From positions 422,015 through 486,014 of the forward strand of contig VTPC01090585.1 of the NCBI GenBank assembly GCA_011009095.1: DNA of 64,000 bases, read 5' to 3'. The stretch's first letter is position 1, and each line of letters starts with the position of its first letter. Shown here piece by piece: positions 36,795 through 44,091 of this stretch. The notes under the pieces were generated by a model, which was not told where the DNA came from, searched no databases, and saw only the letters and a program-made list of their open reading frames with translations. The DNA comes from Ignelater luminosus. Taxonomy: Eukaryota > Arthropoda > Insecta > Coleoptera > Elateridae. The translations under genes were made by a program, and so were the position numbers.

Positions 36795-36826
36795 TATAAG
36801 GCGGCGTTGACCGAGCAGAAGGCAGT
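36795..36826 (+). promoter_or_regulatory. Core promoter of upstream LTR (TATA + initiator)
   Basis: TATAAG at 36795-36800 is followed about 29 bp later by GCAGTT, which fits the arthropod initiator KCAGTY with the A at 36824. Further AGTC/CAGT words follow. The same arrangement is present at 42505 onward in the other LTR. Confidence 0.6.
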
Positions 36827-37016
36827 TCTACAGTCAATCAGCTAGTAGTTACGAACGAAATAAATGTTAATTAGTGATAAATAAATTCTTCTGTATATAA
36901 ATAAATAAACAATTTAGTGTAAATAAATACTGGAAATAAATTGTAATAAACTAAGTAAAAAAAATAAATAATTATTAAATTTAAATAAACGTTTTATATA
37001 AAAAGAACATAACAAT

Positions 37017-37030
37017 TGGTGTCAGGTGTG
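37017..37030 (+). promoter_or_regulatory. Primer binding site
   Basis: TGGTGTCAGGTGTG begins two bases after the LTR and has the TGG expected to pair with a tRNA CCA end. The complement, ending in TGACACCA, fits a tRNA whose acceptor starts GTCAGG, as in some leucine tRNAs. The tRNA identity is a guess. Confidence 0.65.
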
Positions 37031-37066
37031 AAATTTAAAAAAATTTAAAATAAAAATAATTTGTGA

Positions 37067-38200
37067 ATGCCTACCACAAGATCTGCCTCAGCTAAAATGG
37101 ATAACGAATTAATTAAGATGTTACAAGAAATTAAGCAAACTATGGGAAATAACCAACTAGAGATGAAACAGGATATGCAAGGCATAAATTCTAGAATGAA
37201 TGAGAATCAAGAAGAAATGAATTCCAATATGAAAAATATTAAAAGTCAAATAAATAACGTGCAAAGTGAAATTAAAGAAGAAATGAATTCAAATATGGAA
37301 AGTATAAAAAGTGAAATTAAAGGGGAAATAAATAATGTGCAAAGTGAACTTAAAGAAGAAATGAATTCAAATACGGAAAATATAAAAAGTGAAATTAAAG
37401 GGGAAATAAACAACGTGCAAAGTGAAATTAAAGAAGAAATAAATGTAAAAATGGAGACAATGAAAAAGGAAGTTGATGGATTATATCAAAAATATGAGGA
37501 ATTACAACAAAAGTTTGCTTTGTTTACTAAGGGTCAAGTCGTGGAAGAAAGTGTAGACGCTCGCAGCGAGGTATCTGAAGATATACAACTTCCATCTGCG
37601 GAACGGGTGATCCGCGAACAATCCCCTGAGATTATTAGAAACAGTGGCACGCCGAAAAATCATGTCCAACCTCCAATTTTCGATGGAAAGATTGCCTGGT
37701 CCACTTATTTAATGCAGTTTGAAGCGGCTGCTGTTACTAATAAGTGGAGTGAAAAAGAAAAGGCAGCGTCTCTGATAGTGGCTTTACGTGGAGATACCCT
37801 GGATGTGATACGTACGGTTCCGTACCACTTGCGAGAAAATTTCAAAGAGTTAGCATCACGATTAGATATGCGTTATAGAGATAAATACCTCCAGCAAGTA
37901 TACTACGCGCAACTGAAAAGTAAAATGCAGAAACCTGGAGTGAGTTTACAAGAACTCCTAGCGGACATAGAGCGTTTAATTACGCTAGCATATCCAGAGG
38001 CTCCGCAGATCTTTCTTGAGCAGCTGGCTGTCCAAACCTTTATCGACACTGTTCGAGATTCTGAAACCCAACAGGCTTTGAGACTTGCGCGTCACGTAAA
38101 ATTAAAAAGTGCTTTGGCGCACGCGCTTGAGTTTGAAGCAGCGAAGAGAACATCCCATGCTCATGTCCGTGTGCGAAGGGCAGAGGCAGGAGATAAATGA
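37067..38200 (+). CDS. gag: gag (coiled-coil and capsid-like part), retrotransposon
   Basis: The ATG at 37067 gives MPTTRSASAK and 377 codons. Residues about 15-160 form a charged coiled-coil-like region with three 26-residue (78-bp) direct repeats of the type EEMNSNMESIKSEIKGEINN, one shortened by four residues; the repeats start at nucleotides 37211, 37277, 37355 and 37433. Residues about 200-360 resemble Ty3/gypsy capsid, with PPIFDGKIAWSTYLMQFEAA and the ELLADIERL / HALEFEAA helices. The frame stops at TGA 38198-38200. The zinc knuckle lies just downstream in the next frame, so a small indel near 38110-38200 has cut gag in two. Gag forms the particle that packages element RNA. Confidence 0.85.
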   Translation: MPTTRSASAKMDNELIKMLQEIKQTMGNNQLEMKQDMQGINSRMNENQEEMNSNMKNIKSQINNVQSEIKEEMNSNMESIKSEIKGEINNVQSELKEEMNSNTENIKSEIKGEINNVQSEIKEEINVKMETMKKEVDGLYQKYEELQQKFALFTKGQVVEESVDARSEVSEDIQLPSAERVIREQSPEIIRNSGTPKNHVQPPIFDGKIAWSTYLMQFEAAAVTNKWSEKEKAASLIVALRGDTLDVIRTVPYHLRENFKELASRLDMRYRDKYLQQVYYAQLKSKMQKPGVSLQELLADIERLITLAYPEAPQIFLEQLAVQTFIDTVRDSETQQALRLARHVKLKSALAHALEFEAAKRTSHAHVRVRRAEAGDK

Positions 38201-38336
38201 AAAAATTAAACGAATGGTGAAGCAAATGTTGGAAGAACAGCGATCGAAGAAAGTAAGACTACAATGCTGGAGATGCGGTGAACAAGGTCATCTTAGAAGA
38301 AATTGCACCAAGAGTGGCGAACATCGACCTCCTTAA
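38109..38336 (+). CDS. gag: gag nucleocapsid part with CCHC zinc knuckle
   Basis: This frame continues gag after the indel. The knuckle at 38265-38306 reads CWRCGEQGHLRRNC, an intact CX2CX4HX4C, preceded by a basic segment. It binds element RNA in the particle. The apparent start is not a real start codon for this domain; it belongs to gag. The frame ends at TGA/TAA near 38336 and protease follows in the frame one base back, which could be a programmed shift or further decay. Confidence 0.8.
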   Translation: MLWRTRLSLKQRREHPMLMSVCEGQRQEINEKIKRMVKQMLEEQRSKKVRLQCWRCGEQGHLRRNCTKSGEHRPP

Positions 38337-38710
38337 ATCATGCCCCGGAGATTACCATCCAAGTGGCTTCGTTACGGTATCAACCTGACAGTTTTTACAT
38401 CGATGGCAGTATTTTTAAGAAGACATGTTCGTTGTTGATCGACACGGGAGCGACAAGGACAATAATCCGTCCTGATATTGTTGAAGATAGAGAGTTACAG
38501 CCATCAAGAGTTCGGTTCAAGACCGCTACGGGTGAGCATACCGATGTTCTTGGGGAACTGATGGTGGAAATGGGAATTGGTTTCAAGAGTTGCAAGCATC
38601 GGGTGTTGGTAGCGGATATAGCTGACGCAGTTATCCTGAGAATGGATTTGTTGAAAAAGTTTGGGTTTACATTAGATATGAAGAATGGAATCCTTCGAGT
38701 AGATAACTAA
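38303..38710 (+). CDS. pol: Aspartic protease of pol
   Basis: The retroviral-type protease active site LLIDTGATRTII lies at about 38435-38470 (DTGA codons at 38441-38452). Later ILRMDLLKKFG matches the family's second conserved box, usually ILGMDLL, with Gly changed to Arg here. The frame ends at TAA 38708-38710, but the same frame continues directly after it (38711-39094), so this stop looks like an acquired mutation within pol. Confidence 0.85.
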   Translation: MHQEWRTSTSLNHAPEITIQVASLRYQPDSFYIDGSIFKKTCSLLIDTGATRTIIRPDIVEDRELQPSRVRFKTATGEHTDVLGELMVEMGIGFKSCKHRVLVADIADAVILRMDLLKKFGFTLDMKNGILRVDN

Positions 38711-39094
38711 GAAGTCCCTATGCACCAAAAAGACGACGAATTGCTTCGAGTAATGCTTGTCGATGACGTTACCCTGCCGGCGCGAAGTGAGGACGTTGTT
38801 ATGGCCCGAATGGATGGAAATCTCCGGGCAGGTTGTATAAGTGCTTTAGAACCGGATTATGCCAACAAAGACATTGGAAGAGGTATTCTGATTGGGAAAG
38901 TGTTAATGAATGTAAAAGAACTAACGCCTATTCGATTAATGAATGTTAACAATTTCCCAATGTCATTAAAGAAGAACACCGAAATCGGTTTTTGTGTACC
39001 GGTGTCCTCTTTGGTACGGTGCACGAAGACAAGTGGAGTTCTTTCGTCTTCCGGAAGCTCGGTAAACGTAGAAGCAATGATCACAGCTTCTTGA
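38711..39094 (+). CDS. pol: Pol linker between protease and RT
   Basis: This is in the same frame as protease, after the TAA. It holds the beta-rich region typical of gypsy pol upstream of RT (TLPARSEDVVMARMDGNLRA, ILIGKVLMNV, IRLMNVNNFPMSLKKNTEIG). It ends in TGA at 39092-39094. The RT frame is resumed two bases out of register, consistent with a 2-bp deletion near 39082. Confidence 0.7.
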   Translation, partial: EVPMHQKDDELLRVMLVDDVTLPARSEDVVMARMDGNLRAGCISALEPDYANKDIGRGILIGKVLMNVKELTPIRLMNVNNFPMSLKKNTEIGFCVPVSSLVRCTKTSGVLSSSGSSVNVEAMITAS

Positions 39095-39459
39095 TGTATT
39101 TGCTCCTGATAAAGGACTGGCGGGTAAAACCAGTGTGGTGACCCATAAGATCAATACGGGAGATGTTCAACCGATACGACAACGTCTAAGAAGGTTACCA
39201 TGGACGAAACGAGAAGAAGCGGAAAAGATTATCGAAGATATGGCTAGCCAAGGTGTCATCGAACCTTCAAACAGCTCTTGGGCATCACCCGTCGTCTTGG
39301 TAAAGAAGAAAGATGGTAGTACACGATTTTGTGTCAACTATAGGCAATTAAATAGTGTCACCAAGAAAGACAGTTATCCTTTACCCAGAATCGACGACAC
39401 TTTGGACACTGTCTGGTTCCAAGTGGTTTTCCACCCTGGATATGAAGAGTGGGTATTAG
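39095..39459 (+). CDS. pol: Reverse transcriptase, N-terminal half (broken)
   Basis: The first RT boxes are clear: QPIRQRLRRLPWTKREEAEK, GVIEPSNSSWASPVVLVKKK and TRFCVNYRQLNSVTKKDSYP then LPRIDD. Near 39408 the frame is lost, consistent with a 1-bp deletion; the next frame carries the STLDMKSGY box, in which the following Trp codon is TAG (39457-39459). Both breaks inactivate RT in this copy. Confidence 0.85.
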
Positions 39460-40416
39460 CAGATTGGAATGGAACCACAACATCGAGAGAAGACTGCCTT
39501 TACTATCGGTTCTGGTATGTGGCAGTTTACAGTTATGCCATTTGGTCTGTGCAACGCTCCAGCAACGTTTGAACGATTGATAGAGTTGATCCTGAGAGGC
39601 TTATCTTGGAAGACCTGTTTAGTTTACCTCGACGATATTATTGTCATTGGTCGAACGTTTGAGGAACACGTGAAAAACTTGGAAGATGTGTTTCTGAGAT
39701 TACGTGGAGCAAATCTGCAATTGAGTCCAAAGAAGTGTAATCTGTTCCAGAAAGAAGTCAGATATCTTGGTCACCTGGTATCTGAAGATGGAGTAACGGC
39801 TGATCCTGATACGATTCGTGCGGTCCAAAGATGGTCCCACCTAAAAGATAAACACGAGCTTCGAAGTTTTCTGGGTTCGTGTACTTGCTACCGGCGATTC
39901 GTCCGTGGGTTTGCAGATATTGCGAAGCCTTTGACAAGACTGACAGAGGAAGACAGAAATTTTCAATGGGACGCCGATTGTGAACGAGTCTTTAACGGTC
40001 TTAAACGAACTTTAATGACAGCTCCGATCTTAAGCTATCCCAGACCCAACGAGCGATTTGTGCTGGACACGGATGCTAGCAATGTCGGAATACGCGCCTC
40101 CCTGTCCCAAGTTCAAGATGGGCAAGAAAAGGTCATCGGTTATTTTAGCAAGGTTCTGTCTAAGCTGGAGCGTAATTACTGTGTGACCCGTAGAGAACTG
40201 TTTGCAGTCGTCAAGGCCATCGAGCATTTCCATAAGTACCTCTATGGCCAAAACTTCCTATTGAGAACCGATCATTCTGCATTCCAATGGCTGCTGAAGT
40301 TTGAAAACCCTGAAGGTCAAGTAGCAAGGTGGCTCGAAATTCAGAAAAACCAAGAAAGCGATCCTGATTTACGAAGGATATTGGAGTGGAAGACAGCGGA
40401 TCGCAGACCGGCTTGA
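39460..40416 (+). CDS. pol: Reverse transcriptase C-terminal half and RNase H
   Basis: REKTAFTIGSGMWQFTVMPF is followed by the catalytic YLDD box (39625-39636), then the thumb (KKCNLFQKEVRYLGH) and RNase H with VLDTDAS, RRELFAVV and RTDHSAFQWLL. After ARWLEI, the tail of RNase H and the tether, including the usual ALSR box, are missing: the frame goes straight to QESDPDLRRILEW, so an in-frame deletion removed the last RNase H acid. The frame ends at TGA 40414-40416, where a Trp codon is expected. Confidence 0.85.
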   Translation, partial: QIGMEPQHREKTAFTIGSGMWQFTVMPFGLCNAPATFERLIELILRGLSWKTCLVYLDDIIVIGRTFEEHVKNLEDVFLRLRGANLQLSPKKCNLFQKEVRYLGHLVSEDGVTADPDTIRAVQRWSHLKDKHELRSFLGSCTCYRRFVRGFADIAKPLTRLTEEDRNFQWDADCERVFNGLKRTLMTAPILSYPRPNERFVLDTDASNVGIRASLSQVQDGQEKVIGYFSKVLSKLERNYCVTRRELFAVVKAIEHFHKYLYGQNFLLRTDHSAFQWLLKFENPEGQVARWLEIQKNQESDPDLRRILEWKTADRRPA

Positions 40417-41451
40417 GAAGAAATAGCCCGATACGGCTCGATTGTGAAAGCGTATTGGGCACAGTGGGACTCACTGAAGGTCCAAGATGGTCTCCTAAAG
40501 AGAGTTTTAGAAAACGAAGAAGGAACCGAAATAAGAATGCAGTTAGTGGTTCCCAAGAACAGGGTTCCTGAAGTGTTGCGACAGCTGCATGATGGGCCAT
40601 CGGGAGGCCATCTGGGAGTTAAGAAAACACTGGCGAAGATTCGGGAACGGTTTTATTGGATGAACTGCAAAGAAGACGTCAGAGAATGGTGCAGACGGTG
40701 CGAAGTTTGTGCAAGCGGTAATGGGCCACTTGATAGGAAGAAGGCCCCGATGCGACGGTATAACGTCGCCATAGATATTGCAGGTCCATTCCCAGAGACG
40801 GACGCAGGAAATAAATATATTTTGGTGGCAATGGACTACTTTAGTAAATAGACCTAGACATACGCCGTACCAAACCAAGAAGCGGCTACGGTTGCCGACG
40901 TGCTAGTGAAAGAACTCTTTAGCCGTTTTGGTGTCCTACTGGAGTTGCATTCCGACCAAGGCGGGAACTTTGAGTCGCCACTATTCCAAAAGTTGTGCCA
41001 ATCATTGGGCATCAGAAAAACCAGAACTACACCGTTACACCCACAGTCGGATGGAATAGTGGAAGGAATGAATAGAACGATGGGGAAGTACTTGTCGAAG
41101 GTGGTGTCCGAGCATCAGCGCGATTGGGACCAATACCTGCATCTGTTTTTAATGGCAAACCGCTCGGCTATACAAGAAACAACGGGCCAAACCCCAGCTG
41201 CAGTGTTATTCGGGCGCGAAATTCGGTTACCATGTGATCTACAGTTTGGGTTCGAACCCAGTGAAAATGACGTGGTCGGTGATGATTACGTTGATAACCT
41301 TCGTAAGAAGTTAAACTCCATTCATGAAAATGTTCGTCGTAATATTCAGATGGCCAGTGACAAGATGAAAGAGCGATACGACATTAAAGCCCAAGCAGCA
41401 GGGTATCAACCTGGAGATCTAGTTTGGCTCTATCGTCCTCAAAGACGATGA
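40417..41451 (+). CDS. pol: Integrase of pol (stops inside)
   Basis: The N-terminal HHCC zinc domain (HDGPSGGHLG ... WCRRCEVC) spans about 40585-40720. The catalytic core has Asp at 40774 (AIDIAG), Asp at 40954 (HSDQGG) and Glu at 41062 (GIVEGMNR). The last two are 35 residues apart, the D,D(35)E spacing of retroviral-type integrases, so the triad is intact. Two TAG stops (40849-40851 and 40855-40857) and TGA 41449-41451 interrupt the frame. The core inserts element DNA into the host genome. The reading frame is otherwise continuous with the next entry. Confidence 0.9.
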
Positions 41452-42555
41452 GGCTTGTTTCCAAAGCTGCAAAGAGCATGGGAAGGGCCCTACAAGGTCA
41501 TAAAACGAATAAATGACCTGATATACCGTATCAGAAAACCACCAAGGAGAAAAATGATGGTTGTGCACACCAACCGGTTGGCCCCGTATGCAGGCGGAAA
41601 TGAAGTCGATATAAAAGAATCAGAGGCCGAAATACAACCCGCAGCGGTTGTAGCGATTGAAGATCAGAGACCCTCGTTTACTGACTTTATGACTTTTTAC
41701 TCAAATGGTAGGAAAGCTCGTTTTGGTGTTGTTCATGAACAGCAAAGAAACCTGTTTGAAGTTCCGGAAGAATACTCTCTAGCTCACTGCGTAGCGAAAG
41801 ATTTGAAGATGTCTCGAGGTATAGCTGTCGACTTCAAGTTCAAATTTGGTCGCACGAGAAAAGTATATTTACAACACCCCGGGGTGGGCAAAACCTGCTA
41901 TCTACAAGACCAGGGACGATTTCTGTATTATCTGGTCACGAAACCTCGTTCGTGTGAGAAGCCACAGTATGAGGCTTTGTGGAAGGCCCTTCACAACTTG
42001 AAGATACAGCTCCAAGCGCACGGGGTGAAGAAATTAGCTATTCCGAAAATTGGATGTGATTTAGACCAGCTGGATTGGCGTACCGTGGGTAATATGTTGG
42101 AAGTAATATTTAAGGACGCCGGCGTGGAAGTACTGGTTTGCAGTTATAATCCCGCAACATCCTCCCAGAAGTGTCAGAAAACAGTGGATTGTTTCCTTTT
42201 TAAAAACTCGAGGTGTACTAGGGGTTCGGCATGCAAGTACCGTCATGATCCAGAAGCCATGGTTGGAACAAGCAGCGAAATGCGTGGAACATCATTTTCG
42301 GCACTGTCACGAGACGCAACAGTGTTAAGAAGGGGGCAGTGTAACGCGCCACCCCTAGAATATTCTAGAAAAAGTCCCGAACAGTCTCAAACAAGCTGGT
42401 CGAATGTGCCGGAGAAATCTCGAACTATCGAGACTTTTCCACCGTCGAATGTTCCAGGAGGAACGCGAACTTTCTGGGCTCATCAAGAACCACGCGGAAA
42501 CGAATATAAGGCGGCGTTGACCAAGCAGAAGGCAGTTCTACAGTCAGTCAGCTAG
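41452..42555 (+). CDS. Pol C-terminus: GPY module, TARG1-like macrodomain, CCCH finger
   Basis: Counting from codon 41455, residues 1-45 are the integrase GPY/F module (WEGPYKVIK). After a linker, residues about 98-232 (41746-42150) are a macrodomain: SLAHCVAKDLKMSRGIAVDF, RFLYYLVTKPRSCEKPQYEA, IPKIGCDLDQLDW. Lys163 and Asp204 match, from memory, the Lys84/Asp125 catalytic pair of human TARG1/OARD1 and have the same spacing of 41. Residues 246-264 form a C-X7-C-X5-C-X3-H zinc finger (CFLFKNSRCTRGSACKYRH). The frame stays open across the polypurine tract and 216 bp into the LTR before TAG. The proposed role, removal of ADP-ribose from proteins and RNA binding during replication or integration, is inferred. 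Confidence 0.85.
   Translation, partial: GLFPKLQRAWEGPYKVIKRINDLIYRIRKPPRRKMMVVHTNRLAPYAGGNEVDIKESEAEIQPAAVVAIEDQRPSFTDFMTFYSNGRKARFGVVHEQQRNLFEVPEEYSLAHCVAKDLKMSRGIAVDFKFKFGRTRKVYLQHPGVGKTCYLQDQGRFLYYLVTKPRSCEKPQYEALWKALHNLKIQLQAHGVKKLAIPKIGCDLDQLDWRTVGNMLEVIFKDAGVEVLVCSYNPATSSQKCQKTVDCFLFKNSRCTRGSACKYRHDPEAMVGTSSEMRGTSFSALSRDATVLRRGQCNAPPLEYSRKSPEQSQTSWSNVPEKSRTIETFPPSNVPGGTRTFWAHQEPRGNEYKAALTKQKAVLQSVS
42327..42339 (+). promoter_or_regulatory. Polypurine tract
   Basis: AAGAAGGGGGCAG directly precedes the 3' LTR and would prime plus-strand DNA. The same tract precedes the upstream LTR at 36628-36640. Confidence 0.85.
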
Positions 42556-42720
42556 TAGTTACGAACGAAATAAATGTTAATTAGTGATAAATAAATTCTT
42601 CTGTACATAAATAAATAAATAATTTAGTGTAAATAAATACTGGAAATAAATTGTAATAAATTGAGTGAAAATAAATATTATTAAATATAAATAAACGTTT
42701 TATATAGAAAGAACATTACA
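42340..42720 (+). repeat. LTR, downstream copy (381 bp)
   Basis: It runs from TGTAACGCG to GAACATTACA with TGTAA/TTACA inverted ends. Compared with the upstream LTR it has a 10-bp insertion near 42384, one extra A near 42461 and about 15 substitutions by eye. It contains a perfect heat-shock-element match at 42358-42370, TATAAG at 42505, an initiator near 42532 and several AATAAA words. The right flank begins ATACAAACATGG; no target duplication can be checked because the left end is truncated. Confidence 0.9.
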
Positions 42721-44090
42721 ATACAAACATGGAATTCGTATATAAAATCTGGAGGTGCTGATTTATCAATTATCAACAGTTACAGTTTAACAAAGATAAA
42801 CATGTGCACGTGAACATTGTTTTCTAAAAGAAATAATCAAATGAATAAATCAAAAATCAAGGAGTAAAATCTTTTCTTATTTTCTGAATTTCTATACTAA
42901 TGTTTGTATCTAATTATTATTGTTTATTACAATTTTCGTATGTCGTTCAAGTTTGTGTATTTTCAAATTGCGTAGAATTACATTCAGAGGTCAAATTGGT
43001 AGTTAGAAACGCAAGTAATATACAAGTTTATATCTGGAGATTAGCAATAATAGAGCGAACACGATTGCAGAACAGGAACATTAGGGCTTAAACAGTCTTA
43101 AATAAACTCCCTGAACAGCTATTAATTCAAAAACTGATTTATATGCACTCACCTATGAAATATTGTGTAATAAATCATTATGTGCTTAACGATTAAAACA
43201 CATGATGCACAGTTTTAAACGACTCCATACGAAAGGGTGTTAGATTTAAATGCTATAATTTTATTAACAAAAAGTGTAAACTGAAAATCCTATGTTTAGT
43301 GAAAGTAAGGTAACAGAAAAATATAATTAATAACTATGACTTCAGTCCGAAACAAAATATTTATTGGGATAAATTAGATTTTCTCTTTTTATTAATATTA
43401 AGACGTATTAGTTGTGATAATTCTTAATTGCTACTGTTTAATGATAATAATCATTTATATGTTAAAATTAACATCTACGCCATATTTTTTTTTCTTAGAA
43501 AACCGAAATCCTGAAATTAGAACATCATGTAAGTAAATTAGTACAACACTATATAGTCACGCAATACTCTTCTTTAGTATTCGGACAAATTCATTCAAGA
43601 GGAATTTCAGAACTAATCTTAGAGCTTGATAGATAACTTTGCAATGTTGAAAAAGTCAAAACAACATTGCAAAAGTAATCGACGAAGTTTTAGAACAACC
43701 ATACAAAACTTGGAAAAATCCTTAAAATTAAAAATAATAAACATTAATATGTAAGGAAGTCTCAATACTCTGGATAATATCAATCTTTGAGAAACTTATC
43801 GAGAGTTTGAAGAGCTAGCTATCTGGCATTGATGAATAAGAAATTAAAATAATGAAGACTTATATAAGCATAAATCAGTCTTAGTTAGAGTAAAATAACA
43901 CAACCCGCAAGAAATAAAGATCAGAGTGCAGTACGGTATGAATTTCCTCTAACATCTACTCTGAAGAAATCCTTAAAGAAAAATCTGAAGTTTTCTTGAT
44001 TCTACCCAAAGTGGAAGATGGAAACATTTTTTCATACCGTCAAAAATAACTAAGATATCTTGACTGAGGCACTTAAATTAGTCATCCTGT
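42721..44090. other. Right flank of the retrotransposon, no gene seen
   Basis: AT-rich unique sequence. The ATG frame at 42900-43091 (63 codons) is unassigned and probably chance. Confidence 0.45.
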
Positions 44091-44091
44091 A

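Larger units (their letters stand above)
36641..37014 (+). repeat. LTR, upstream copy (about 374 bp)
   Basis: It starts TGTAACGCGCC right after the polypurine tract and ends GAACATAACA just before the primer binding site. It matches 42340-42720 with scattered substitutions, one insertion of about 10 bp in the downstream copy, and more divergence in the AT-rich end. It contains heat-shock-element-like words near 36659-36671 and 36738-36750, a TATA box at 36795, an initiator at about 36822, and AATAAA at 36859. It serves both as 3' LTR of the truncated first copy and as 5' LTR of the second. Confidence 0.9.

Noticed and set aside
36362..36837. Minus-strand ORFs over the macrodomain/CCCH and LTR segments (also 42061-42246)
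   Set aside because: They mirror the plus-strand coding sequence and have no domain of their own.
38708..38710. Functional gag-pro/pol stop for readthrough
   Set aside because: The TAA lies after protease, not between gag and pol, and the same frame carries on with pol sequence; an acquired mutation is simpler.
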